IMG/VR virus record: IMGVR_UViG_3300046171_000026
Location: 1-54,497 of that record
Origin: a virus
Reading direction: 5' to 3' (one strand)
Length of the DNA stretch: 54,497 nucleotides
Numbering within the stretch: the first letter of the stretch is position 1; every line of letters begins with the position of its first letter. This document shows positions 8,686-17,672 of the stretch, one piece after another. Made by a program: the position numbers and the translations under genes. The notes below the pieces were generated by a model. It did no database searches. It was given only the letters and a program-made list of their open reading frames with translations, and was not told the DNA's origin.

Positions 8686-9633
8686 ATGGAAGAAGAAAAA
8701 AAAGTAACTGAAGTTTCAAATGAAACAGAAGTTAAAAAAGATGATAAACTATTTAAGAAGCCTGAAGGCAAAGCTATGTATCAAAAGCAAAGAGATGACG
8801 CTGATGATGCAGAAGTTGAAGCATTCGCAAAAGGTGAATTAGGTAAATATCATCAAGAGAAAGCAGACACAGCAACCGTTCAAGAGGACACTGAAACATC
8901 TGAAGAAATTGCAAGCTCCGATGGCGAAGCTACTCCTTCAACTGAACGCCCTGAAAATGCAGAAGATCGTGTTTTTAAAAAACGTTATGACGATTTGAAG
9001 AAACACTATGATTCTACTTTATCAAAGCACAAAGATGAGGTTAGAACTTTAAGAACGCAATTGGAAACATCTACAAAAGAGTTTGTTCCACCTAAGTCTA
9101 AAGATGAACTTGAGGCTTGGAGAAAAGAGTATCCTGATGTTTATGATATGGTTGAAACCATAGCTATGACAAAAGCTGATACTAGAGCAAAAGAGATTGA
9201 GGAGAAATACCAAAATCTACAAGCTCAACAGGAACAGATAAGCAAAGAAAAAGCTGAAGTAGAATTGTTAAAGATGCATCCTGACTTTAGTGAGATTCGT
9301 CAAAAAGATGAGTTTCATCAATGGGCTAGTAAACAAGATCCAGTTATTCAAAGTTGGTTGTATGAAAATACATCTAATGCACAACTAGCTGGAAGAGCTA
9401 TTGACCTTTATAAAATGGACAATGGTACTAGTAAATTAACTAAAAAACAGGAAACATCTATTAAAAAAGAAGCAGCTAAAGCTGTGACTAAAACTACTAA
9501 AGCAACAGAGACAGAAATTCCTACAAAGAAAATCTGGTCTAACTCTGAAATTGCTAGAATGAATCCAAGAACGTTTGCGAAGTACGAAGCCGAAATTGAT
9601 GAAGCTATTAGAGAAGGTAGAGTCCAACCTTAA
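8686..9633 (+). CDS. Scaffolding protein
   Basis: This 315-residue, very hydrophilic and largely helical protein lies directly upstream of the major capsid gene, the standard position for the internal scaffold that guides procapsid assembly. The N-terminal ~100 residues are acidic and disordered. A long coiled-coil runs about 105-200 (KKRYDDLKKHYDSTLSKHKD and EEKYQNLQAQQEQISKEKAE). The C-terminus is basic, as in scaffolds that dock on coat protein, and ends in EIDEAIREGRVQP. The ATG has AGAGGAAA upstream. Confidence 0.85.
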   Translation: MEEEKKVTEVSNETEVKKDDKLFKKPEGKAMYQKQRDDADDAEVEAFAKGELGKYHQEKADTATVQEDTETSEEIASSDGEATPSTERPENAEDRVFKKRYDDLKKHYDSTLSKHKDEVRTLRTQLETSTKEFVPPKSKDELEAWRKEYPDVYDMVETIAMTKADTRAKEIEEKYQNLQAQQEQISKEKAEVELLKMHPDFSEIRQKDEFHQWASKQDPVIQSWLYENTSNAQLAGRAIDLYKMDNGTSKLTKKQETSIKKEAAKAVTKTTKATETEIPTKKIWSNSEIARMNPRTFAKYEAEIDEAIREGRVQP

Positions 9634-9664
9634 TAATAACAACTATAAACAATAGGCAATCATT

Positions 9665-10606
9665 ATGGCAACAATGGGAAAAGCAGCGGGATACCAAAAC
9701 TTACCTTCAGGTAATTGGGCTCCAGCGATTTATAGTCAGAAGGTTCAAAAGTTTTTCAGACGTGCATCAGTTGTAGAAGATATTACTAACACTGATTACG
9801 CTGGAGAAATTGAAAATTTTGGCGACACAGTAAACATAATCAAAGAGCCTTCAATTACAGTGAATGACTACGCTAGAGGTCAAACAGTAAACACAGAAAC
9901 ACTTGCAGACGATCAAATTCAATTGACTGTCGACCAAGGTTCGTACTTTGCGTTTAAAGTAGATGACATCGAAGAAAGACAATCACATGTAAACTTTGAA
10001 GCTCTTGCAACTTCTTCAGGTGCTTACGCACTTAAAAAGAACTACGACTACAATGTATTAAAAGCGATCTATGACGGTGCGTCTACATCAGCTGCTAATA
10101 CAGGAACTGACGGTTCACCAATTGATGGTGATGCAGCAGCAGATACTTTAGTAGATGTTATGTCAGCAGCAAAAACAGTTCTTGACAGTACAGATGTACC
10201 AGAAGAAAACAGATGGTTCGTAGCTCCACCAGCTTTCTATCAACAAATTAGAAAAGCAGGTGCGAAAATTATGGATCAATCTGTAATGAATGATGGTTCA
10301 GCATCATCTATGAGAAATGGTATGATTACAGACAGACCTTTATTTGGTTTTAGAATGTACTCTACTAATGCCATAGCTGTATCAAGCGGATCAGCGGCAA
10401 ATAAAACTTTTGGATCAGCAGGTTCTAATGAATATGCTTTCCTTTATGGTCATCAGTCAGCGGTAGCTACTGCAAACCATATTGCGAAAACAGAACTTAT
10501 CAGAGACCCTGATTCATTTTCAGACATCGTTAGAGGTCTGCACGTTTTTGGAAGAAAAATTCTAAGAACTGAAGCAGTATACTCAGGTGTTATAACAATA
10601 GGTTAA
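9665..10606 (+). CDS. Major capsid protein
   Basis: The 313-residue product follows the scaffold gene and has the composition of a coat protein. It has an N-terminal arm (ASVVEDITNTDYAGEIENFG), a beta-rich segment with VNDYARGQTVNTETLADDQI and DQGSYFAFKVDDIEERQS, a helical stretch with KKNYDYNVLKAIYDGA, and a C-terminal domain with RNGMITDRPLFGFRMYSTN. This resembles HK97-fold coat proteins of podoviruses. The gene has slightly higher GC and more regular codon use than its neighbours, as expected for the most highly expressed protein. Confidence 0.92.
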   Translation: MATMGKAAGYQNLPSGNWAPAIYSQKVQKFFRRASVVEDITNTDYAGEIENFGDTVNIIKEPSITVNDYARGQTVNTETLADDQIQLTVDQGSYFAFKVDDIEERQSHVNFEALATSSGAYALKKNYDYNVLKAIYDGASTSAANTGTDGSPIDGDAAADTLVDVMSAAKTVLDSTDVPEENRWFVAPPAFYQQIRKAGAKIMDQSVMNDGSASSMRNGMITDRPLFGFRMYSTNAIAVSSGSAANKTFGSAGSNEYAFLYGHQSAVATANHIAKTELIRDPDSFSDIVRGLHVFGRKILRTEAVYSGVITIG

Positions 10607-10626
10607 TTAGAGGGAGATAGATAGAT

Positions 10627-11091
10627 ATGGCAACTTATGACGTAACAGGCGTAGGTGGAACTACTGGACACCCGTCTAATGGTAGAACACCTTACTTAGT
10701 AGAAAACACTATTGACGTATCAGCGGTTAATGGAGATTCTGGAGCAGCACAAAATGATGTTCTTAGAGTTCTTGACATCCCTGCTGAAACTTTAGTTATG
10801 GAAGCTGGAATTGAAGTGCTTACTGCACTTTCTTCTTCAGTTACTTTAGACTTAGGTATCACAGGTGGTGACGTTGACATTTATGTTGATGGTGACACAA
10901 ATGCTACAGGATACTCAGCACCTACAGCTACAGCAAGACACGTAGCTGCATCAGCTGATACTCTTGATGTATTGGTATTAAGTGCAGCAGCAGCAGCTGG
11001 TAAAATCAGAGTGTGGGCTGTAATGTGTGATATATCAGGTGTTAGTGAAACTGATAATAATACAGATTCACAACACGATACAGCAGTATAA
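10627..11091 (+). CDS. Capsid decoration-type structural protein
   Basis: This 154-residue protein lies 20 bp after the coat gene with GGGAG as ribosome binding site, and is followed by a terminator, so coat and this gene end the head transcript together. It is Ala/Thr/Val-rich and beta-like (DVLRVLDIPAETLVMEAGIE, VTLDLGITGGDVDIYVDGD), with an acidic Asn/Thr/Asp tail. Size, composition and place fit a protein that coats the head surface, but the family is not identified with certainty. Confidence 0.75.
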   Translation: MATYDVTGVGGTTGHPSNGRTPYLVENTIDVSAVNGDSGAAQNDVLRVLDIPAETLVMEAGIEVLTALSSSVTLDLGITGGDVDIYVDGDTNATGYSAPTATARHVAASADTLDVLVLSAAAAAGKIRVWAVMCDISGVSETDNNTDSQHDTAV

Positions 11092-11103
11092 TACTTATAA
11101 TTT

Positions 11104-11129
11104 TAAGGGGGGTATTTATATCCCCCTTA
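11104..11129 (+). terminator. Hairpin terminator after the capsid genes
   Basis: TAAGGGGG (11104-11111) and CCCCCTTA (11122-11129) form a perfect 8-bp stem with a 10-base loop, in a 70-bp gap. The following TTAAAAC is only weakly U-rich, so termination may be partial, which would lower tail-gene expression relative to coat protein. It could also stabilise the 3' end of the coat mRNA. Confidence 0.65.
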
Positions 11130-11161
11130 TTAAAACCCTTTCATAACTAATAGGATAAACA

Positions 11162-11356
11162 ATGGCTACATACGACTTAACAAAAAAACAATATGGAGTA
11201 TCTGGACAATCAAAAGTTATTCTAGGTAATACTAATAATGAAAGTGGTTGGAAAAGATTACAAAATTTAGAAAATAAAGTTGCAGAACAATCTGATAAAC
11301 TAGATCAGATTACTGCACTACTCAATGAAATATCAAAAAAGACATCAGCTTCTTGA
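11162..11356 (+). CDS. Small coiled-coil protein
   Basis: This 64-residue protein has a charged N-terminus (MATYDLTKKQYGVSGQS) and a C-terminal coiled-coil (LQNLENKVAEQSDKLDQITA). It starts after the capsid terminator with AGGATA upstream. Its 3' end overlaps the next frame by 32 bp. It is probably a minor head-tail or assembly protein, and the function is unknown. Confidence 0.65.
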   Translation: MATYDLTKKQYGVSGQSKVILGNTNNESGWKRLQNLENKVAEQSDKLDQITALLNEISKKTSAS

Positions 11357-11507
11357 GATAATATCTGAGTACAAATCTGACAAGTCTGCATTAACAAAAC
11401 AGATTGATGATTTGAAGAGACAATTAAATGAAGCAGAATCTCGTATCAAAAGATTATTAATTAGATGCGAACAGTTTGCTGAAGACAATAACAAAACAGA
11501 GGAATAG
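11325..11507 (+). CDS. Small coiled-coil protein
   Basis: The 60 residues are almost entirely helical with a heptad pattern (KSALTKQIDDLKRQLNEAES). The ATG at 11325 overlaps the upstream gene and lacks a good ribosome binding site, so translation may be coupled or the true start may lie downstream. Two coiled-coil genes in a row here suggest an interacting pair. Function unknown. Confidence 0.55.
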   Translation: MKYQKRHQLLEIISEYKSDKSALTKQIDDLKRQLNEAESRIKRLLIRCEQFAEDNNKTEE

Positions 11508-11511
11508 TTAT

Positions 11512-11664
11512 ATGACATTAAAAGATAGTAAGACTAAAAAATTGTATACTAATGTAGTTAGACAAATAGGACAAAAAGCTGGACAGACATTTAGTGTTGA
11601 AAAACTATTAAATAAAAAAGCTAAAATAATTACATTAGATCCAAATAAAAAAAAGAATAAATAA
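11512..11664 (+). CDS. Small basic protein
   Basis: I chose ATG 11512 (MTLKDSKTKKLYTNVV) because AGAGGAA lies at 11498-11504. A longer version would need a TTG at 11476. The product is a 50-residue, lysine-rich, soluble protein ending in DPNKKKNK. The stop overlaps the ATG of the tail adaptor gene (TAATG), so it belongs to the same operon. Function unknown. Confidence 0.6.
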   Translation: MTLKDSKTKKLYTNVVRQIGQKAGQTFSVEKLLNKKAKIITLDPNKKKNK

Positions 11665-12758
11665 TGGCTACAACTTACTTAGTATTATCCAACAGAGTAC
11701 TTAGAGAATTAAATGAAGTTGAAATGACTTCATCTAATTTTTCTAGCAGCAGAGGTATTCAAACTGCTGTTAAGGATTTTGTTAATAAATCTATTCATGA
11801 TATTTATAATGAAGGTGCAGAGTTACCTTTATTACACACATCAACGACTCAAGCTACTTTTCCTGGTGATGGAGAATATGCATTTCCAACAGATATGCGT
11901 AGAGTAGACTTCGAGTCGTTTTTTTTAAAGCCAAATGAATTAATTACTAATGGTGAGTTTGAATCTAATATAACTAGTTGGACTACAGGAGATGGATCAC
12001 CATCTTATACTTCAAGTGGTAATGGTAGATTAAACTTAAATGATGCAGCAGCATATCAAGCTATATCAACTATAGTAAATAAAAATTATAAACTACAAGT
12101 TAGAGTTTTAAGTCCAAACAGTTCTACAAGTGGACTGATTGTTAGAGTTGGAACATCTGCAGGTGGAACACAAAATTTAAATACAACACAAGCTGTAACT
12201 AATTTTAGAGAAGGTGCTATACTAGATACTACATTTACAGCTACAGCACAAACATCTTATGTGTATGTAGAATCAGATGGTGTACAATTAGATGTAGATT
12301 ATGTTAGAGTATCAAGAGCAGACGTAACTACAAGAAAAATAAGATATATATCTTATGATGATTACTTACAAAGATTTAAAGAACAAGACGATAGAAATAG
12401 CAGTGGACATCATGGTATGCCACAATATGTATATAGAAAACCAGACTATAGTTCATTTGGTTTAACTCCTATACCTGATAAAAATGATTATTTAATTAGT
12501 TATGATTACTATACAACACACACAGACTTATCAGCACATGGAGATACGATGGCATTGCCAGATAGATTTTCACCATTGATTGTAGATAGATCTAAATACT
12601 ATGTATATATGTTAAGATCTGATCCAGATCATGCTAATTTATCAAATAGAGATTATCAAAGAAAACTAAATTTATTAAAAACTGATTATGCTTCTAGAGC
12701 TGATTATATGAGAGATACTAGAATATCATCAGGTAACTCGAGATTAGCAATAGTATAA
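11664..12758 (+). CDS. Tail adaptor (tail tubular protein A-like) with inserted lectin-like module
   Basis: The ends of this 364-residue protein look like the podovirus gp11-type adaptor that joins the portal to the tail. The N-terminus is helical (LSNRVLRELNEVEMTS; AVKDFVNKSIHDIYNEG) with YAFPTDMRRVDFESFFL, and the C-terminus is helical (YQRKLNLLKTDYASRADYM). Between about residues 92 and 218 sits an extra beta-rich module starting ELITNGEFESNITSWTTG and ending VQLDVDYVRVSR, the pattern of carbohydrate-binding jelly-roll domains. Standard adaptors are near 200 residues, so the insert explains the added length. Confidence 0.8.
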   Translation: MATTYLVLSNRVLRELNEVEMTSSNFSSSRGIQTAVKDFVNKSIHDIYNEGAELPLLHTSTTQATFPGDGEYAFPTDMRRVDFESFFLKPNELITNGEFESNITSWTTGDGSPSYTSSGNGRLNLNDAAAYQAISTIVNKNYKLQVRVLSPNSSTSGLIVRVGTSAGGTQNLNTTQAVTNFREGAILDTTFTATAQTSYVYVESDGVQLDVDYVRVSRADVTTRKIRYISYDDYLQRFKEQDDRNSSGHHGMPQYVYRKPDYSSFGLTPIPDKNDYLISYDYYTTHTDLSAHGDTMALPDRFSPLIVDRSKYYVYMLRSDPDHANLSNRDYQRKLNLLKTDYASRADYMRDTRISSGNSRLAIV

Positions 12759-12759
12759 T

Positions 12760-14304
12760 ATGCCAGATACTTCTTTATTAAAACCATACAATGCAACATG
12801 TGGTGGTGGCTTAGTATTAAACAAAGATGTTTATGATATGGCTCCAGGTGAAGCATTACAATTAGTAAACTTTGAACCATCTACAGAAGGTGGATACAGA
12901 AGATTAAATGGTACTACTAAATACAATTCTACAATAGTGCCTCAAGTATCTTCTAGTACAGAAAGAGTACAAATGTCTGCAATATTTAATGATAAAATAA
13001 TTGCAGCTAGAGGTGGTACTGTAGTATATGGTGATACAAGTGGATCATGGACATCTCTTGCAACTAGTAAAGGTACTACACATACTTATGATTTTGATAA
13101 ATTTAATTTTAATGGTACAAGTAAAATTATAATAGCAACAGGAGAAGCTGCAGCATTTACAGTAGATTCAAGTTTTAATGTAGATGTAATAAATGCAACA
13201 GGTGGTGGTACTGCACCTACTAATCCTAAGTTTGTTAAGACATTTGCTAATCATGTATTTTATGGTGGTATGTCTAACTCTACTCATAGTATATTATTCT
13301 CTGTACCTTTTTCAGAAGATAACTTTACATCAGCAAGTGGTGCAGGTGAGATTAAAGTTGGTGATATTGTTACAGGACTAAAAGTATTTAGGGATGAACT
13401 ATTTATATTTTGTCAAAGAAAAATTTATAAACTTACTGGTACTACATCTAGTAATTTTGCATTAGCTGAAGTAGCTAAAAATGTTGGTACAATTGCACAT
13501 CACTCTATTCAGGAATTAGGTGGTGACCTTATATTTCTTGCAGCTGATGGTTTAAGAACTGTTGCAGGTACAGAAAGAATTGGTGACGTTGAACTTGGTA
13601 CTATCTCAAAACAAGTACAAGAAAGAATTAATGAAATTGAATATGATAATGTTACAGCAACTGTAGTTAGAAATAAATCTCAATACAGATTATTTTATCC
13701 TAAAACTACAGGTGTAGAAGCTAGCTCAAAAGGATTATTAGCTGTTATTAAAACAAATCCAAATACAGGACAATTAGGATTTGAGTATGCAGATATAAAA
13801 GGTTTAAAAGTTTCAAGTTGTGATTCTGATTATATTAGTAATGTAGAAACAATTGTTCATGGTGGATATGATGGATATATTTACAAACAAGAATCAGGAA
13901 ATGTATTTACAACAGCAAGTTCAACTAGTGCTATTGATGCTACATACAGATCTCCAGACATGACAATGGGAGATGCAGGTATTAGAAAATCAATGGATAG
14001 AGTTAATATAAACTGGGAACCAGAAGGTATTGTTAGTTCTAGTTTATTTGTAAGATATAATTATGATGATATAAATACTCCTCAACCAAGTGTTATTACT
14101 TTAGCATCTTCTGGAAGTGGGGCATATTATGGAATCGGGACATTTGGTACAGCAGCATATGGTCAAGGAGATCTTCCTATTACAAGAGAATCAGTAGAAG
14201 GATCAGGTTTTGCTGTAGCATTAAAAATAACAGATACAAGTACAAATGCACCTTTTGCAATAAAAGGATTTCAATTAGAATTTACACCAGGAGGAAGAAG
14301 GTAA
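12760..14304 (+). CDS. Beta-propeller-type tail protein (tail tubular protein B / nozzle-like)
   Basis: This 514-residue protein follows the adaptor by one base. It opens with a Cys-containing, Gly-rich segment (LKPYNATCGGGLVLNKDVYD) and FEPSTEGGYRRLNG, then shows repeated four-strand-like blocks (VFRDELFIFCQRKIYKLTG; LIFLAADGLRTVAGTERIGD; YRLFYPKTTG) as in propeller proteins of podovirus tail nozzles. The C-terminus ends GFQLEFTPGGRR. Position after the adaptor and before the fibre fits the nozzle. The exact family match needs a profile search. Confidence 0.75.
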   Translation: MPDTSLLKPYNATCGGGLVLNKDVYDMAPGEALQLVNFEPSTEGGYRRLNGTTKYNSTIVPQVSSSTERVQMSAIFNDKIIAARGGTVVYGDTSGSWTSLATSKGTTHTYDFDKFNFNGTSKIIIATGEAAAFTVDSSFNVDVINATGGGTAPTNPKFVKTFANHVFYGGMSNSTHSILFSVPFSEDNFTSASGAGEIKVGDIVTGLKVFRDELFIFCQRKIYKLTGTTSSNFALAEVAKNVGTIAHHSIQELGGDLIFLAADGLRTVAGTERIGDVELGTISKQVQERINEIEYDNVTATVVRNKSQYRLFYPKTTGVEASSKGLLAVIKTNPNTGQLGFEYADIKGLKVSSCDSDYISNVETIVHGGYDGYIYKQESGNVFTTASSTSAIDATYRSPDMTMGDAGIRKSMDRVNINWEPEGIVSSSLFVRYNYDDINTPQPSVITLASSGSGAYYGIGTFGTAAYGQGDLPITRESVEGSGFAVALKITDTSTNAPFAIKGFQLEFTPGGRR

Positions 14305-16095
14305 ATGGGAGCAACATACACACGACAAAGTTCATCAGCTATTGTTGATGGTGCAGTCATTGAAGCGTCAGATATAAATGCAGAATTTGATCAAATTCTT
14401 GCAGCATTCGCTGTAACTTCAGGGCACACTCACGATGGCACAACAGCAGAAGGTGGACCAATTACAAAATTATTAGGCACTGCAATCACTATTGGTGATG
14501 GTACTGCAGGGACAGATATTGCTGTAACTTTTGATGGAGAGACAGGTGATGGTGTTCTTACATGGATGGAAGATGAAGACTACTTTCAATTCTCAGATGA
14601 TTTATTATTAACAACTACAGAAAAATTACAGTTTAGAGATACTGCAATATATATTAATTCATCAGCAGATGGCCAATTAGATTTAGTTGCAGATACAGAA
14701 ATACAAATAGCAGCTACTACAATAGACATTAATGGTGCTGTTGCTTTAAATGGTGCTATTACAGGTGCTACTAATATAACTCTTTCAGGTGAATTAGATG
14801 CTGCAACATTAGATATCTCAGGTGATGCTGATATAGATGGGACATTAGAAACTGATGCTTTATCTATAAATGGTACAACAGTTACTTCAACAGCAACAGA
14901 ATTAAATTTAGTTGATGGTATTACAGCAGGAACTGTAAGTGCATCTAAAGCAGTAATAGTAGATTCTAATAAAGATTTAACTGGACTTAGAAATTTAACT
15001 ATATCAGGAGATCTTACAGTATCTGGTGATGATATTACTATGGGTACAAATACTGCAGGTAATATTTTAGTTGCAGATGGTACAAACTTTAATTCAGTTG
15101 CAGTAGGTGGTTTATCAGAAATATCTACAGTTGCTAATGATGATGTATTCTTAGCGGTTGATACTTCAGGTGGTGGACTTAAAAAAATTACAAGATCAGC
15201 AGTTGTATCAGGACTTGCTACATCAAGTGCTATATCAAATGTATCAGAAGATAGCACACCTCAATTAGGTGGTAATCTTGATTTAAATGGTTCAGATATT
15301 GTAACCACTTCAAATGCAGATTTAGAATTAGCACCAAATGGTACAGGTCATGTTACTGTTAAAGGTAATACAAATGCAGGTGCTATACAATTTAATTGTG
15401 AATCTAATTCACATGGACAGATATTAAAATCCCAACCACATTCTGCAGGTGTTACAAATGTTATGTTATTGCCTGCTGGTGCTGATTCAACTTTAGTATC
15501 TTTGGTATCTACAGATACTTTAACAAACAAAACTTTAACATCGCCTAAAATAAATGAGAATGTAGTAGTAACTTCTACTGCAACAGAATTAAATTTATTA
15601 GATGGTATTACTGCTGGTACAGTATCAGCTTCATTAGCAGTTATAGCTGATTCAAATAAAGATATATCAGGATTTAGAAATGTAACTTTAACAGGTGAAT
15701 TAGATGCAGGATCACTAGATATTAGTGGAGATGCAGATATTGATGGTACATTAGAAGCAGATGCTATTACAATTAATGGTACAACTTTAGCAGAAACTAT
15801 ATCAGATACTGTTGGAGCAATGGTAGGATCAAATACTGAGACTGGTATTGCTGTAACTTATGATGATTCAGATAATACATTAGATTTTGTAATATCAGCT
15901 TTACCATTAAGTAGTATAGATATAGATGGTGGTACAGATATAGGTGCAGATTTAACAACATCAGATTTAATTGTAGTAGATGATGGTGCTGGTGGAACTA
16001 ATAGAAAAGCTGCTTTATCTAGAGTAGTAACTTTAATGACAGCTCAAGGATTTAGTACAGATGATCCTACAGCTCTAGCCATCGCACTTGGATAA
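14305..16095 (+). CDS. Repeat-rich tail fibre protein
   Basis: A 596-residue protein with a conserved phage-fibre N-terminus (TYTRQSSSAIVDGAVIEASD, then FDQILAAF and GHTHDGTTAEGGPI). The rest is built from beta-repeats. The block TATELNLVDGITAGTVSASK ... DSNKDLTGLRNLTISG recurs as TATELNLLDGITAGTVSASL ... DSNKDISGFRNVTLTG, and DISGDADIDGTLE with INGTT is also repeated. Such repeats form trimeric fibre shafts. No endosialidase-type chaperone domain is seen at the C-terminus. It starts with its ATG directly after the propeller gene stop and is the last gene before the 16103 promoter. Confidence 0.88.
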   Translation: MGATYTRQSSSAIVDGAVIEASDINAEFDQILAAFAVTSGHTHDGTTAEGGPITKLLGTAITIGDGTAGTDIAVTFDGETGDGVLTWMEDEDYFQFSDDLLLTTTEKLQFRDTAIYINSSADGQLDLVADTEIQIAATTIDINGAVALNGAITGATNITLSGELDAATLDISGDADIDGTLETDALSINGTTVTSTATELNLVDGITAGTVSASKAVIVDSNKDLTGLRNLTISGDLTVSGDDITMGTNTAGNILVADGTNFNSVAVGGLSEISTVANDDVFLAVDTSGGGLKKITRSAVVSGLATSSAISNVSEDSTPQLGGNLDLNGSDIVTTSNADLELAPNGTGHVTVKGNTNAGAIQFNCESNSHGQILKSQPHSAGVTNVMLLPAGADSTLVSLVSTDTLTNKTLTSPKINENVVVTSTATELNLLDGITAGTVSASLAVIADSNKDISGFRNVTLTGELDAGSLDISGDADIDGTLEADAITINGTTLAETISDTVGAMVGSNTETGIAVTYDDSDNTLDFVISALPLSSIDIDGGTDIGADLTTSDLIVVDDGAGGTNRKAALSRVVTLMTAQGFSTDDPTALAIALG

Positions 16096-16102
16096 ATAAT
16101 CA

Positions 16103-16131
16103 TTGACTTTTTTAAAAAATAACAGTATAAT
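16103..16131 (+). promoter_or_regulatory. Sigma70-type promoter for the host-recognition genes
   Basis: TTGACT (16103-16108) and a perfect TATAAT (16126-16131) are 17 bp apart in the 62-bp gap between the fibre gene and the cassette region. The spacer is a T-run then an A-run. This would give the 16158-23126 genes their own transcript. Confidence 0.85.
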
Positions 16132-16157
16132 AGTATAAAGTAAATAGGAGAAAATAA

Positions 16158-16523
16158 ATGGCAAACACGTTTAAGGTAGTAAATTTCGCAGCAGAACCTG
16201 CTAGTGCTGGCACTGCATACACCATGTATACGGTGGCAGGGTCAACTACAACAGTTGTTCTGGGCTTAATACTTACTAACATCCATACTACTGCAGTTAC
16301 TGCAGAGGTAGAGCTTCATAGTGATACAGCAAATCGTGCTGTAGCTAATAATACTGCAAATGGAATATCTATTCTTGCAAAAGATGTAAGTATTCCAGCA
16401 GGTACATCACTTGAGCTTTTATCTGGAGGAAAGATTGTTATGGAAGCAACCGATGTATTAAAAATCGATTGTTCTGTAGCAGATAAGCTTTCAGGTACGT
16501 TAAGCATAATGGAGATCACATAA
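16158..16523 (+). CDS. Small beta-rich structural protein
   Basis: This 121-residue protein is the first gene after the 16103 promoter, with TAGGAGAA as ribosome binding site. It is Ala/Thr/Val-rich with alternating strands (VVLGLILTNIHTTAVTAEVE; IPAGTSLELLSGGKIVMEAT) and ends in GTLSIMEIT, a pattern like small Ig-like or collar/decoration proteins of phage virions. It probably joins the fibres encoded next to the tail, but the role is inferred from position. Confidence 0.72.
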   Translation: MANTFKVVNFAAEPASAGTAYTMYTVAGSTTTVVLGLILTNIHTTAVTAEVELHSDTANRAVANNTANGISILAKDVSIPAGTSLELLSGGKIVMEATDVLKIDCSVADKLSGTLSIMEIT

Positions 16524-16524
16524 G

Positions 16525-17373
16525 ATGGCCTATATTGGTATTCAACCTGCAGAGAAGTTTACTTCATTCGCTACTCAAGAATTTTCTACGAGTGCTACGA
16601 CCTCCTATACTCTAGATCACGCTGTAGCTAATGAAAATGAAATAGCTTTATTTGTAAATAACGTAAGACAGCAACCTGGATCTGGTAAAGCATATACTGC
16701 TACGGGCACAGCTTTGACGCTATCTGCGGCTACGGCTTCGACAGATACTATGTACTGTGTGTTTCTAGGAAGAGCGTTACAAACTGTTGTACCTGCAACT
16801 AATAGTATTACAGCTGCTATGGTTGGTAATGATTTAATATCTGGTAAAGATGCATTAGCTGCTGCACCAGCAGATACGGATGAATTACTACTTTCAGATG
16901 CGGGAACTTTAAAAAGAATAGATTATTCTCATGTTAAAAGTATTAAACAAATTGTTAATGGAAATTTTGGAACTGAACAAAATATATCAAACACCAGTTA
17001 TGCTGATAGTGCTATAACTCTTAATATAACTCCATTATCAACTTCGCATAAAGTGTTGGTTATAGTTGCACCTAATACTGATGGTTATGTAAATATAAGC
17101 GATCATAGACAATTTTATTTAAGATTAAATAGAGGTTCAACTGTATTAATGTATAAACAAATTCAAATAGGTGCTGTTAAAAATCCTACTAATGATTATG
17201 TGTATGGTTCTATTGATGGAACTATGGTTTATCTTGATAGCCCATCAAGCACAAGTCAACTTACATATACAGTAGCAGCCAAAGTTAGTGATACAAATAA
17301 TAATTGTAACGTAAGATTTAATGGTACTAGTTCTGCTGGCCATAGTACAATGACTTTATTAGAGGTAGATTAA
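16525..17373 (+). CDS. Tail fibre protein, cassette A
   Basis: A 282-residue fibre. The N-terminal ~130 residues form a conserved head (MAYIGIQPAEKFTSFATQEF; FVNNVRQQPGSGKAYTA) ending in APADTDELLLSDAGTLKRID. The same arrangement is in the gene at 19678 (APADTDELLISDAGTIKRID). The C-terminal half is AT-rich, beta-like and not alike between the two, as expected for a tip that meets the receptor. Base composition drops from GC-richer to AT-rich near the head/tip border, a sign of modular exchange. Its stop overlaps the next ATG (TAATG). Confidence 0.82.
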   Translation: MAYIGIQPAEKFTSFATQEFSTSATTSYTLDHAVANENEIALFVNNVRQQPGSGKAYTATGTALTLSAATASTDTMYCVFLGRALQTVVPATNSITAAMVGNDLISGKDALAAAPADTDELLLSDAGTLKRIDYSHVKSIKQIVNGNFGTEQNISNTSYADSAITLNITPLSTSHKVLVIVAPNTDGYVNISDHRQFYLRLNRGSTVLMYKQIQIGAVKNPTNDYVYGSIDGTMVYLDSPSSTSQLTYTVAAKVSDTNNNCNVRFNGTSSAGHSTMTLLEVD

Positions 17374-17669
17374 TGATAAATGTAACTGAAGCAATAAAAG
17401 CAATAAATTCAAATGCTAAATATTCAATAACAGGAAGTGATATAGACACTTGCGAAATAGAATGGATTGATACAACAGCAATTTCTAAATCAGATATAAA
17501 AGCAAAAATGGCAGAATTAAAAACTGCTTATAATAATAATAAATATCAAAGAGATAGAGCAGCAGAGTACCCATCAATCGTAGATCAATTAGATAAAATA
17601 TATCATGATGGTATAGATGAATGGAAAAAAGTAATTAAAGTTACTAAAGATAAATATCCAAAGGAGTAA
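17373..17669 (+). CDS. Small fibre-associated protein, chaperone-like, cassette A
   Basis: The 98-residue protein is paralogous to the gene at 20526. Both begin MIN with AINSNA, then DIDTCEIEW or DIDNCIIKW, AELKTAYNNNKYQRDRA or AELQTAYDNNKYQRDRA, and end in a helix with YHD and KDKYPK or KDANPK. The helical C-terminus resembles small phage tail-assembly chaperones. It follows a fibre gene with a TAATG overlap in both cassettes, which supports a fibre-folding or assembly role. Confidence 0.75.
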   Translation: MINVTEAIKAINSNAKYSITGSDIDTCEIEWIDTTAISKSDIKAKMAELKTAYNNNKYQRDRAAEYPSIVDQLDKIYHDGIDEWKKVIKVTKDKYPKE

Positions 17670-17672
17670 CCC

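Noticed and set aside
14586-15257. 223-residue minus-strand frame inside the fibre gene
   Set aside because: It is an antisense shadow of the repetitive fibre repeats, with no ribosome binding site and on the wrong strand for the region.
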